NCBI RefSeq assembly: GCF_000807925.1
Contig: NZ_JRVC01000014.1
Coordinates: 62,001-126,000 of the forward strand
DNA length: 64,000 bases
Origin: Novosphingobium subterraneum
Lineage (GTDB): Bacteria > Pseudomonadota > Alphaproteobacteria > Sphingomonadales > Sphingomonadaceae
Direction of reading: 5' to 3'
A model generated the notes under the pieces. The model searched no databases and had not been told where the DNA came from. It saw only the letters and a program-made list of their open reading frames with translations. Positions 7,994 through 16,465 of this stretch are shown here, in pieces. The translations under genes and the position numbers were made by a program. The stretch's first letter is position 1. Each line of letters opens with the position of its first letter.

Positions 7994-8928
7994 GGCTGGA
8001 CCGCAGGGCGCTGTTGCTGGTCGGACTGTTCAGCCCCGCCGCCGCCTTCGCCGAGAAATTTGCAAGCAAATACAATCCTATAGCCGAGCCGATCGCGGAC
8101 GGTTTGTGGATTGTGCACGGCGCGGACGAGGCCATTGCCTTTGCCAATGGCGGCGCCATTGCCAACAGCGCGATCATCGCGACAGAGGCGGGCGCAGTGC
8201 TGTTCGACCCCGGCGTCTCACGTGAACACGGCCTTGCGCTGGGAGCGCTGGCGCAAAGGCTGACCGGCAAGCCGGTGGGCCGCGTCTATATCAGCCACCT
8301 GCACCCCGACCATGCGATGGGCGCAGCGGCGTTCGACCCGGCAATCGTTCACGCCCTGCCCGCGACGCGGGCCGAACTGGAGCGCGATGGCGAGGGCTTT
8401 TCGGACGCGATGTACCGCCTGCTGGCCGACTGGATGAAGGGCACGGCAATCGTCCTCCCGCAGGGCGATGTGTCTGAAGGCGCAGTGGAATTTGGCAGAC
8501 GCCAGTTCCGCCTGATGGCGCTCAAGGGCCACTCCGGCGGCGATCTGGCTCTGCTCGACGAGGCGACGGGCACGCTGATCGCCGGAGACCTCGTGTTCCA
8601 CGACCGCGCGCCTTCGACGCCGCATGCCAACCTGCCAGACTGGCGCGCTTCGCTGGATGTGCTTGCCGCCCTGCCGCACAAGCTGCTGGTGCCGGGGCAC
8701 GGGCCGATTGACCGCAATGGAGCCGCGATTGCGCAGACCCGCGATTGGCTCGACTGGATCGAGGCGACGCTGCGCGATGCGGTGGCCCGGGGCCTCGACA
8801 TGAGCGAGGCTGGGGACCTTCCGATTCCTCCCCGCTTTTCAACGCTCAAGGCCGCGCGGTATGAATTGCAGCGCAGCGTCTCGCACTTCTATCCCGGGTT
8901 GGAAGCGGAACTGCTGCCGAGGTTGTGA
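7990..8928 (+). CDS. quinoprotein relay system zinc metallohydrolase (MBL fold)
   Basis: A 312-residue metallo-beta-lactamase-fold hydrolase starting with GTG at 7990, overlapping the SoxYZ-like stop. A signal peptide-like N-terminus ends in AAAFAEK. The zinc motif is HLHPDH (His103, His105, Asp107, His108), with further ligands expected in KGHSGGD and AGDLVFHD. It is a SoxH-like protein; such enzymes recur with SoxYZ-like carriers in PQQ-alcohol-dehydrogenase loci and may act on the carrier-bound group. The actual substrate is unknown. Confidence 0.88.
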   Translation: MRLDRRALLLVGLFSPAAAFAEKFASKYNPIAEPIADGLWIVHGADEAIAFANGGAIANSAIIATEAGAVLFDPGVSREHGLALGALAQRLTGKPVGRVYISHLHPDHAMGAAAFDPAIVHALPATRAELERDGEGFSDAMYRLLADWMKGTAIVLPQGDVSEGAVEFGRRQFRLMALKGHSGGDLALLDEATGTLIAGDLVFHDRAPSTPHANLPDWRASLDVLAALPHKLLVPGHGPIDRNGAAIAQTRDWLDWIEATLRDAVARGLDMSEAGDLPIPPRFSTLKAARYELQRSVSHFYPGLEAELLPRL

Positions 8929-11184
8929 TCAGAACTCCGCCCTGAGCGATACCGTCAGCCGGCGTGGGGCGCCGGGGGCGTAGGCGCGGGGGTCTTCGGC
9001 ACCGGGCGCTTCGGCAAGATCGATCTCATCGACTTCGGAAAAGGTGCCGAAAGTGGCATAGCGCTTGTTCAGCACGTTGCGGACCTGCGCGACAAGGCGG
9101 ATGCCCGGCGCAAGGCGGACCGCGCCATCGAGATCGAACACGGCATAGGCAGGCGTGCGCGCATTGTCGTTGCCCTCGTCGCCAGCAAGATACTGGCCGG
9201 AGCGGGCGCGCAACGTGACACCGGCAGACCAGTTCCGCTCCTCGCGCGCAAGGCGCAGGTTGAGGGCGTGGCGCGGCACGGCAGGCAACTGGTCACCGCG
9301 CGCGACCATGATCGTGCCCTCGTCATCGGCCGCCGGGTTCGACGGGCTTGAAAGGGTGAAGGCATCGCGAAAGCGCGCATCGGTGAAGGCAAAGCTGGCC
9401 GAGGAATACCAGCCATCGTGCCGCCACTCCGCCGAGGCTTCGACGCCCTGCCTGCGGGTGTGGCCGAGATTGGCGAAATAGGCCCGCCCGCGCACGCTGG
9501 AGGCAATCATGCGGATATCGTTGCTGGTCTCCGAGCGCCACAGGTTGACGCGCCAGGCCAGCCTTCGGCCGGTTGCACTCAGCCCACCATGCCAGTTGGT
9601 TGCCGTTACCTGCCTGAGCGGCGGATCGGCGATGAAGAAGTTCGCGAGGGTGCAAGGCGCTTCCGGATCGGCGCAGCTCAATTCCGCAGGGGTGGGATTG
9701 CGGCTGGTGAGCGAAAAACCGGCGGTGGCGTGAAGGCCCGGGGCCAGTGCATAGTCGAATTCGATCGAAGGATTGAAGCGATCGAAGGTGTGGCGTCCGT
9801 TCAGCGCGGTGCCCAACTGGTCCTCCATCACCACGCGGTTGTGCGAATAACGCGCCCCGGCCTCGACCGAGAGTACCGTGGTAAGCGGCAGTTCGAGACT
9901 GGCAAAGAGGGCGAAATCGTCCAGTTTCGATACCAGCGACACCGGCTGGATCGCCCTTTTCGCCGAGACCAGCGGCAGGCCGAGATCCTCGACCGAGCGG
10001 TCTTCTTCCAGCTCTCCAAGGTCGGTCTGCGCGCCGAAGCGCGTGCGGGCGTGCTCCCATGTGCCGCCCAGTGCGATGCGGCGCGTGCCGAGGTCGGTTT
10101 CGACCGTGTCCTGCCATTGCAGGGTGGCGCCATAGGCCTGCGTGCGCTCCTTCCCGCGATTGAACACGGCAGGATCGTCGCCAGCTGCGTCGGCGGCAAC
10201 GGGAACGCCATTGGCAAAGAGAGGATCGCTGTAGCCGTCGTCATTATCCTCGACGCAAAGTTGCGCCGGGTCGGCATCGCAGGCACCGAAATCGGCAAGA
10301 TCGCCGTTGGCATTGCGACGATCGAGGTATTGCCAGTGGGCGCGCAGTTCGATGCGGGAGGTCTCGCCCATGGACAGCCACGGCGCGGCGACAGCGCGGG
10401 CAAAGCGGGTGCGCGTGCTGTCGGGCCGGGTGAACACCGCATCGTACTTCGCATCGAGCAGCTCGACGGGCGAGACGCCGTTGCCGGTCAGGTCGGTCGC
10501 AGCGCCGAGGGCGGAGAGCTCGATGCCCCAGCCCTCGCCCTGATGGATGCCCTTGGCAAAGCCGCGATAGAGCGTCGACGGACTGGCCACGCGCCAGCCT
10601 TTGTCATGCCGCGCTTCGAAGGCGACAAGCAGGTTGCCTTGTGCGGTGCCGGTGCCATAGCTGACCGCGCCGCCCGCCATGCCTTCGCTGTCGACATCGC
10701 CCTGGCCGCGCAGGCCGGACAGGGTCACGCCGTCGCCGGTCTGGACAAGAACCGATCCGGCCAGCGCATTGCGCCCCAGCACCGGATTGGCATCGTTGAC
10801 CTGCGCCGCGACAAGCACCGTATCGGGCATGAGATCGAGCAGGACGACATCGCCGAACGGCTGGTTGAAGCGCACGCCATCGAGATAGACGGCGATGCCC
10901 TGCTCCATGCCCTGCAGCGCGCCGGCGGAAAACCCGCGCCAGTTCAGCGTTGCCTGCCACGGATTGCCGGCGGCTTCGCCCAGAGTCAGGCCGGGAATGG
11001 CGCGTTCGAGCGCGCGGCCAAGATCGGCGCGGCCCGAGGAATCAATGGCCGCAAGATCAAGTGCGCGAGCCTCGTCGAGGTCGATCATGCCACCGGGGGC
11101 ATTGACGACGATCTGCGGATCGGTCTGGGCGAGAGCGGGTGCGGAAACGGCGGCAAACAGCAGCGGGATCAGCTTGCGCATCAT
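8929..11184 (-). CDS. TonB-dependent receptor, PQQ locus
   Basis: A 751-residue outer-membrane receptor with a signal peptide of about 19 residues ending in ALAQ. A plug domain includes QGIAVYLDGVRFNQPFGD and LGRNALAGSVLVQTG, followed by a barrel ending in an aromatic residue (SLRAEF). Its ATG overlaps the TGA of the preceding receptor gene (TGATG), so the two receptors are probably made together from the box upstream of 13220. In lanthanide-using bacteria such receptors can import metal chelates; that role here is inference from the neighbouring DxD-type PQQ dehydrogenase. Confidence 0.92.
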   Translation of the reverse strand: MMRKLIPLLFAAVSAPALAQTDPQIVVNAPGGMIDLDEARALDLAAIDSSGRADLGRALERAIPGLTLGEAAGNPWQATLNWRGFSAGALQGMEQGIAVYLDGVRFNQPFGDVVLLDLMPDTVLVAAQVNDANPVLGRNALAGSVLVQTGDGVTLSGLRGQGDVDSEGMAGGAVSYGTGTAQGNLLVAFEARHDKGWRVASPSTLYRGFAKGIHQGEGWGIELSALGAATDLTGNGVSPVELLDAKYDAVFTRPDSTRTRFARAVAAPWLSMGETSRIELRAHWQYLDRRNANGDLADFGACDADPAQLCVEDNDDGYSDPLFANGVPVAADAAGDDPAVFNRGKERTQAYGATLQWQDTVETDLGTRRIALGGTWEHARTRFGAQTDLGELEEDRSVEDLGLPLVSAKRAIQPVSLVSKLDDFALFASLELPLTTVLSVEAGARYSHNRVVMEDQLGTALNGRHTFDRFNPSIEFDYALAPGLHATAGFSLTSRNPTPAELSCADPEAPCTLANFFIADPPLRQVTATNWHGGLSATGRRLAWRVNLWRSETSNDIRMIASSVRGRAYFANLGHTRRQGVEASAEWRHDGWYSSASFAFTDARFRDAFTLSSPSNPAADDEGTIMVARGDQLPAVPRHALNLRLAREERNWSAGVTLRARSGQYLAGDEGNDNARTPAYAVFDLDGAVRLAPGIRLVAQVRNVLNKRYATFGTFSEVDEIDLAEAPGAEDPRAYAPGAPRRLTVSLRAEF

Positions 11185-13220
11185 CAGATCTTGACCCTCA
11201 CCCCTGCCCAGAGCGTGCGCGGATTGCCAAGATCGATCGAGCCGCCCGCATTGCGCGTGACGATTTCGGTATCGAACAGGTTTTCCGCGCGCAGGACCAG
11301 GCTGATCCCGCGGGGCAGCGGCACTTGCGCAAACATGTCGAGCGTGGTTGCGGCCTTCAGGCTGTCGATCTGCAGGTCGTCCTCGTACTGCTGGCCGACA
11401 TGGCGCAGGGTAGCGGCAATGTCCCAGCCTACGGCAGGGCTAAGCCCAAGCGTGGCGGACGCGGCGAGGCGCGGGGTCTGTGCCGGGCGCTTGCCGGTGA
11501 GGTTCGACAAGGGGCCGTTGCGCACTTCGGCGTCAGTCCATGCCAGCGAGCCGTCGAAGCGGACGATGCCCACTTCGGCGTGAGCGGAGGCTTCGATGCC
11601 GCGGGCGCGAATCTCGTCGACATTGCGGCGCTGGCGCAGGTTGGTGCCGATGGTGACGTTGGCGATGGCGTTCTCGATCCGGTTGTCGAAACCGGTAACA
11701 GACAGGCGGATGCCCTCGGCGGGGGTCAGGTCGATCCCGGCCTCGAAGCCTTTCTGCTTTTCATTGCGCAGGGCGGCGTTGGCCTGCGTGGTTACCGGGA
11801 AGACGGTAAAGGGCCGGTAGAGTTCGTTGAGCGTGGGCTGGCGCAGGCCGGTATAGGCCGCGGCGCGCAGAGCAATCATGTCACTGACGCGCAGCACCGC
11901 GCCGCCGCGCCAGGTGACGGTCCAATCGGTCTGCGTGGCGTAATCGGTGCGGCTGGTGACAGTGCCTGCCGTGTTGCGCACTTCGAAATAGCCGTCGGCG
12001 ATCACGGTGCGATCGGCGCGCAGACCGCCGGTGAGGACAAGGCTGCCCAGCGTCAGGTCGTTCTCGGCATAGAAGCCGAGGTCGGTGTTGTTGCCCCCTG
12101 CCCGGCGACGTGCGGTGATGGCACCGGTGGCGGCGCTGATTGCGTTCTCCTTCATCGTGCCCGATGCCCGGCGCCAGTCGACGCCAAGGCGCAGCACATC
12201 GTTTTCGCCCATCGGCGGGCGCAGCTCGAACTTGCCGCCAAGCCCTTGCGCGGGCGTATCGTACTGGTCGAGCGTGGGTTTGAAGCTGGTGGCGGAGACG
12301 ACGATGTTGTCGAAATTGCGGACCTGGACATAGGCGAGGGCATCGAACTGCCAATCGCCCCGGCCGACCAGGCGCAGGCTGGCGTCCTGGCCTTCGCTGG
12401 AGGTGGTGGCGCCCTTGAAGCGCAGCAGGCGATCATCGCGATAGACCAGCGCGCGGGCCTGAAGCTCCACCGTATCGGTGAGCGGCGCGACGGCGCGGAC
12501 CTGGGTGGACCAGGACTCGTAGCGGGCACGAACGGTGGCGGGAACGCGCTGCGATTCCGGCGTGGTGAAGAAGCCCTTGCCGCGATCCCAACGGCCCGAG
12601 ACAACCGCGAAGCCCGAGCCGAGGCGCGGGGCGATGCTCAGGGCAGCTTCGGTCTCGCCGCGCTGGCTGGCGAGGAGCTGGCCGTTGACGAGGCCAAGCT
12701 GATCGGGTCCTGCGCTCTCGAGCTCGATCGTGCCGGACAGCGCTCCCGCCCCGAACGGGCCCGAGCCCCCGCCGCGGGTGACGCGGATCGAGCCCAGCGT
12801 ATCGGGCGTGAGCGCCGGGAGCGGGACGTAGCCGAAGAAGGGATCGGCCATGGGGACGCCGTCGAGCAACACGAGCGCGCGGCTCGTGGCATTGCCACCC
12901 AGCGCCCGCAACGTGACTCCCTGGGCCGAAGGGTTGGACGAGCGGCTGTCTGACCGGCGGAACTGCTGGAACCCGGCGACCTGTGTCAGCACGTCCTCGA
13001 TGCGGCCCGAGGCGGATGTGGTTATGGCATCGCGGCCGATCTCGACAGTAGAATAGGCAGGCGTGCCCGGGGTCTTTTCGAGGCCGGCGCCGGTGACGAC
13101 GATCTGGCCATCGGGACCTTCATCGGCAAAGGCCGGAAGCGCGGTGGAGGCAAGAGCGGCTGCGGCCAAGAGGCTGCCAACCCTGACTGAACGGGCCCGA
13201 AGAAAACTGGTGTCGTCCAT
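11184..13220 (-). CDS. TonB-dependent receptor, PQQ locus
   Basis: A 678-residue receptor with a signal peptide ending in LPAFA, then a QIVVTGAGL segment. The plug domain contains ALVLLDGVPMADPFFGY and GGGSGPFGAGALSG; the C-terminal barrel ends in LWAGVRVKI. It differs clearly in length and sequence from the receptor translated after it, so the pair is not a recent duplication. A candidate regulatory box lies about 78 bp upstream. A metal-chelate or cofactor import role is plausible from context but not shown by the sequence. Confidence 0.92.
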   Translation of the reverse strand: MDDTSFLRARSVRVGSLLAAAALASTALPAFADEGPDGQIVVTGAGLEKTPGTPAYSTVEIGRDAITTSASGRIEDVLTQVAGFQQFRRSDSRSSNPSAQGVTLRALGGNATSRALVLLDGVPMADPFFGYVPLPALTPDTLGSIRVTRGGGSGPFGAGALSGTIELESAGPDQLGLVNGQLLASQRGETEAALSIAPRLGSGFAVVSGRWDRGKGFFTTPESQRVPATVRARYESWSTQVRAVAPLTDTVELQARALVYRDDRLLRFKGATTSSEGQDASLRLVGRGDWQFDALAYVQVRNFDNIVVSATSFKPTLDQYDTPAQGLGGKFELRPPMGENDVLRLGVDWRRASGTMKENAISAATGAITARRRAGGNNTDLGFYAENDLTLGSLVLTGGLRADRTVIADGYFEVRNTAGTVTSRTDYATQTDWTVTWRGGAVLRVSDMIALRAAAYTGLRQPTLNELYRPFTVFPVTTQANAALRNEKQKGFEAGIDLTPAEGIRLSVTGFDNRIENAIANVTIGTNLRQRRNVDEIRARGIEASAHAEVGIVRFDGSLAWTDAEVRNGPLSNLTGKRPAQTPRLAASATLGLSPAVGWDIAATLRHVGQQYEDDLQIDSLKAATTLDMFAQVPLPRGISLVLRAENLFDTEIVTRNAGGSIDLGNPRTLWAGVRVKI

Positions 13221-13298
13221 CTGCTGCGACTTTCCGGATGACGATTTGAAGACAGAACTGTCGGCGGCGCTTTGGGAGCAATCGGCGCCGCCGACAAG

Positions 13299-13317
13299 GG
13301 TGGACTTTGGTATCGAA
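13299..13317 (-). promoter_or_regulatory. PQQ-region box, copy h
   Basis: On the minus strand this reads GATACCAAAGTCCACC around its core, matching CCAAAGTCCA of copies e1 and e2. It is about 78 bp upstream of the first receptor gene of the pair and points toward it. It is the weakest match because the final AAT is not conserved. Confidence 0.45.
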
Positions 13318-13339
13318 TGTTAAGTTTATGAAATCCGGC

Positions 13340-14767
13340 TCAGAAGAACAGGATTCCGCCGACGGCCAAGGCATCGCTTTCGGCCTTGTTGCCCGAGTGG
13401 GCGACGGCCTTCGAATGCACGTATTCGCCGATCAGCGTGACCCACGAGGTCAGGCCATAGCGGACCTGGCCGACATAGCTGGAGTTCACATCGAGCAGGT
13501 TCGGATTGGCGAGACGATCGGTGTTGCTTGCGTAATCGAGGTGGCTTTCGCCATAGCTTCCGCCGACCGAGACCTTGCCGAAGGTGGCCAGCGCCTGGGC
13601 ATAGAAGCCGCTGGAATCGCGCTTGGCAACGCCGCTGCCGGTCTGCGGAAGACCGGTGTCGAACAGGCCGAGCACTGTCGTGCCAAGGCCGCTGGCGGTG
13701 TAGTAGTAGCCGGTTGCCGTGACCGGGCCGACGGTGACCTTGCCGCCGAAGTCCACGCCGCTGCCGGTGTAGCTGCCGCCGCCAACGATATCGTGCTTCT
13801 GGGTGATGCCCGACACCCACAGGCGCGCGGCAACATCGCCGAACTTGCCGTCATACGTCACCTTGCCCTGGAAACCGGGAGCCGAATTGCTCTCGGCAGG
13901 GCCGGTGAGCGAGGACAGCGGCTGGAACACGCCGACCGAAGCCTGCAGACCCTTGAGGTTGGGCGAGGTGTAGGTGATCTGGGGCTGGAAATCGGTGTAG
14001 ATATAGCCGACGCCGATGCGTCCCAGTGTGGTGTTGCCCGGCGCAACGTTGTTTCCGGGCGTGCCCGAGGACAGCAGTGTGATGTCGTTTAGGATGCCCT
14101 CCGACCCGAACAGGCCGATATCGCGGCCGATCTTGAAGGTGCCGACGTTGGGGCGCCCAAAGGTCATGTAGGTCTGGCGGAAATCGATGCCGGCGGTGGC
14201 AAGGGCGGTCGGCTGGCCGCCGTTGTTGGCGCCGAGAGCGCCCCAGGCGGTCGAGTTGATGCCGGGGTACATGCCGAAAGTGGCGCCGACGTCCCAACCC
14301 GACTGCTGGGTCGCCACCGAGACCTTGAGGAAGCCGGGGAGCAGGCCATTGCGGATCGCGCTGGAGTTGTTGGCGCCGACGCTGGCAATGCCCCCGGTGA
14401 CGGCAGTGCGCGCCGTGGGCGTGGCGGGATTGTCGTGCACGTAGAACCCGTTGACCGAGCCAGAGAACGTGATCGTGGCGGGGCCGACTTCTAGGCCGAT
14501 GCCCGACGCGGCCATGCGGACCATGCGGCTGGAATCGACGGATTCAGTGGCGCGGGTCATGGTATCGCCGGCAGGTGCGGCGGCAGCTGCGGGGGCGGGA
14601 GACGGCTTGTTTTCCTCGGCCAGCAGCTCGGCATATTCCTCGTCGGAGAGGATGCCCTTTTCGTGCAGGCGCTTGAGAAGTTCGGCCGTGCCGGCGTAGG
14701 CGGGCGTGGTCGCAATCGCCATCGTGGCGAGCGCAACCGAGGCGCAAAGCGCCTTCTTCATGTTCAT
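13340..14767 (-). CDS. outer-membrane porin
   Basis: About 475 residues: a signal peptide ending in TPAYA, then a short helical segment (LLKRLHEKGILSDEEYAELL) resembling SHOCT-like N-terminal modules, an Ala/Pro linker, and a beta-barrel porin domain. Near the barrel start is GPATITFSGSVNGFYVHDN, and the protein ends in GGILFF with a terminal Phe. I prefer the ATG at 14767 because GGAGG lies 8 bp upstream; ATGs at 14773 and 14761 are also in frame. Tandem copies of the shared box lie upstream, which suggests induction with the quinoprotein system, perhaps to admit alcohols or small acids. Solute specificity is unknown. Confidence 0.88.
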   Translation of the reverse strand: MNMKKALCASVALATMAIATTPAYAGTAELLKRLHEKGILSDEEYAELLAEENKPSPAPAAAAAPAGDTMTRATESVDSSRMVRMAASGIGLEVGPATITFSGSVNGFYVHDNPATPTARTAVTGGIASVGANNSSAIRNGLLPGFLKVSVATQQSGWDVGATFGMYPGINSTAWGALGANNGGQPTALATAGIDFRQTYMTFGRPNVGTFKIGRDIGLFGSEGILNDITLLSSGTPGNNVAPGNTTLGRIGVGYIYTDFQPQITYTSPNLKGLQASVGVFQPLSSLTGPAESNSAPGFQGKVTYDGKFGDVAARLWVSGITQKHDIVGGGSYTGSGVDFGGKVTVGPVTATGYYYTASGLGTTVLGLFDTGLPQTGSGVAKRDSSGFYAQALATFGKVSVGGSYGESHLDYASNTDRLANPNLLDVNSSYVGQVRYGLTSWVTLIGEYVHSKAVAHSGNKAESDALAVGGILFF

Positions 14768-14844
14768 TTCCATCCCCTCCGTGAAAGGTCGTGTCGATTA
14801 TTCTGCGACTGAGCGGAGAGAATGCTGCGCGGAAACAAACTGCG

Positions 14845-14863
14845 ATATTGGACTTTGGGCGTT
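14845..14863 (-). promoter_or_regulatory. PQQ-region box, copy e2
   Basis: Minus-strand AACGCCCAAAGTCCAATAT, the porin-proximal member of a tandem pair repeated with a 14-bp period. The core CCCAAAGTCCAA is identical in both copies. Confidence 0.55.
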
Positions 14864-14877
14864 GGACTTTGGGATAA
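14859..14877 (-). promoter_or_regulatory. PQQ-region box, copy e1
   Basis: Minus-strand TTATCCCAAAGTCCAACGC, the distal member of the tandem pair upstream of the porin gene. Its left half, TTATCCCAA, equals that of copy d upstream of the PQQ dehydrogenase gene. Confidence 0.6.
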
Positions 14878-14890
14878 TGACGAAGGTCAG

Positions 14891-15865
14891 TCAGCGCCCC
14901 AGTGCGACGCCCCAGGGGCCGCCGCCTGCCTTGATCGTGGCGGTAACCTGCATCGCCGCAATATCCACGAACGAGACGGAATCGCTGGCTCCGTTGGCGA
15001 CGATGGCGCGGGTTCCGTCCGGGGTTATGGCAAGGTGCCACGGGCGGTCGCCGACCTTGACGTAGCCGCGCACCGTGCGGGTGGGAACGTCGACGACGGC
15101 GATGCTGTCGGCGCGTCCAAGAGCGACAATCGCGGTCTTGCCATCGGGGGTGAAACGGATGCCGCAGGGCATGACCTTGTAGGCCGGAACGCCGGGCGGA
15201 GCGAAGGCAATGGTCTGTTCGATGGACTTGGTGGCGACGTCCGCGATCTGCACCGTCCCGGCCATTTCGGCGGCGATCCACACCTTCTGGCCTTTGCCCT
15301 CGAATTCGATGTGGCGGGGGCGGGCGTCGGTTTCCATCTCCTCGGCCACGGTGCGCGTGGCAAGGTCGATCCAGGCGACGGTGTTGTCCTCCTCGCTGGT
15401 GACGAGCAACCACTTGCCATCGGGGCTTTGTGCGACGCCTTCGGGCTCGTCACCGACGGTGACCTGCCACGCAACCTTGCGCGCATCGAGATCGATCGCC
15501 GTGACGGCGGCGTTGTCCTCGTTCGCAGTAAAAAGCAGGTTGCCAGAATAGGCGGGGAAGAACTGCTCCGGATCTGCACCTGAAGGCAGGGCAGCAAGCA
15601 GCGCGCCAGTGGCGGGATCGCGCATTTCCACCGCATTGTCCGCGCTGGCGGCGACGAGCAGGGCCTTGCCGTCTCGCGTCATCGCGATGCCGCGCGGGCG
15701 ATTGCCGACCGGCCATTCCGCCTCGACCGTGCCCTTCTCGACATCGATCACCGTCACGGTCGAGGACCGTTCGTTGCTGACGTAGGCGCGCGTTGCGTGT
15801 GCCGCAGGCGCAAGGGTGGTGCCGAGCAGCAGGGTTGCTGCGAATGCCTTCAGTTGTCTCTCCAT
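14891..15865 (-). CDS. PQQ-dependent catabolism-associated beta-propeller protein
   Basis: A periplasmic protein of about 324 residues with a signal peptide ending in PAAHA, then repeated YVTN-type propeller blades (AYVSNERSSTVTVID, GRADSIAVVDVPT, SDSVSFVDI). Related propellers occur beside PQQ-dependent alcohol dehydrogenases; a structural or electron-transfer-support role is presumed but unproven. An in-frame ATG at 15877 is an alternative start. The gene is divergent from the PedF-like cytochrome gene, and the gap holds a candidate box for each direction. Confidence 0.87.
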   Translation of the reverse strand: MERQLKAFAATLLLGTTLAPAAHATRAYVSNERSSTVTVIDVEKGTVEAEWPVGNRPRGIAMTRDGKALLVAASADNAVEMRDPATGALLAALPSGADPEQFFPAYSGNLLFTANEDNAAVTAIDLDARKVAWQVTVGDEPEGVAQSPDGKWLLVTSEEDNTVAWIDLATRTVAEEMETDARPRHIEFEGKGQKVWIAAEMAGTVQIADVATKSIEQTIAFAPPGVPAYKVMPCGIRFTPDGKTAIVALGRADSIAVVDVPTRTVRGYVKVGDRPWHLAITPDGTRAIVANGASDSVSFVDIAAMQVTATIKAGGGPWGVALGR

Positions 15866-15897
15866 GCTGCGCACCATATCCGACGCTCGTGCGCGCG

Positions 15898-15916
15898 CAT
15901 ATGACACCTTGGTCTT
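15898..15916 (-). promoter_or_regulatory. PQQ-region box, copy c' (divergent)
   Basis: Minus-strand AAGACCAAGGTGTCATATG. It shares CCAAGGT and ATATG with copy b but differs in the three bases between. It sits 20-32 bp from the candidate starts of the beta-propeller gene, closer than the other boxes, so it is less certain. Confidence 0.35.
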
Positions 15917-15934
15917 GTACCATGGTTCAATTTG
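15915..15934 (+). promoter_or_regulatory. PQQ-region box, copy c
   Basis: TTGTACCATGGTTCAATTTG, 79 bp before the PedF-like cytochrome start. Its right half GGTTCAATT is identical to copy d upstream of the PQQ dehydrogenase gene. Confidence 0.55.
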
Positions 15935-16013
15935 CGATGGCCCGGCAGCGCGATAAGCAAAGAGCATTATCGGGGCGGACGATCATCCGCACCCGTGTCG
16001 CAGAGGATGACTG

Positions 16014-16460
16014 ATGATCAAGATCTCCAAGGGCCGTGCCGCCCTGCTGGCGGCTGCTGCGCTGGCCACCGGCGCCATCGCATCGAGCCTTTCCGCGCAT
16101 GGTAACGTCACGCCGCAAGCGGTTGACACTTCGGCACTGCCCGACCTTGTCGGTGGCAATGACACCTGGGTGACGGTCAACCCCTACCGCGGCAACGAGA
16201 AGGCGCTGGAGATCGGCCAGTCTGCCTATGGCCAGAACTGCGCACGCTGCCACGGGCTCGACGCGATCTCGGGCGGAATTGCGCCTGACCTGCGTTATCT
16301 CGAAACCGGCGACAGCGGCGACGAATGGTTCGTCCAGCGCTTCCAGCACGGCTCGTCACGCGATGGCAAGGTCTATATGCCACCGTTCGGCGAAGTGCTC
16401 GGCCAGAAGGCCGGATGGGCGATCCGCACCTGGATCGAATCCAAGCATACGGAAGAGTGA
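16014..16460 (+). CDS. cytochrome c550, PedF-like
   Basis: A 148-residue periplasmic cytochrome c with a signal peptide ending near SLSAHG. One haem motif, CARCH (Cys76, Cys79, His80), is followed by GGIAPDLRYLE and a probable axial Met in VYMPPFGEVLG. The layout fits the PedF cytochrome c550 group, electron acceptors of PQQ-dependent alcohol dehydrogenases. AGAGGA six bases upstream supports this ATG. It is followed after 5 bp by the substrate-binding-protein-like gene, so the two form an operon under box copy c. Confidence 0.9.
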   Translation: MIKISKGRAALLAAAALATGAIASSLSAHGNVTPQAVDTSALPDLVGGNDTWVTVNPYRGNEKALEIGQSAYGQNCARCHGLDAISGGIAPDLRYLETGDSGDEWFVQRFQHGSSRDGKVYMPPFGEVLGQKAGWAIRTWIESKHTEE

Positions 16461-16465
16461 CCGCA

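Noticed and set aside
9418..12953. Long plus-strand open frames (721 and 604 codons) opposite the two TonB receptors
   Set aside because: They are antisense to clear receptor genes, have compositionally biased sequence with no recognisable domain, and are expected in GC-rich DNA with strong codon bias.
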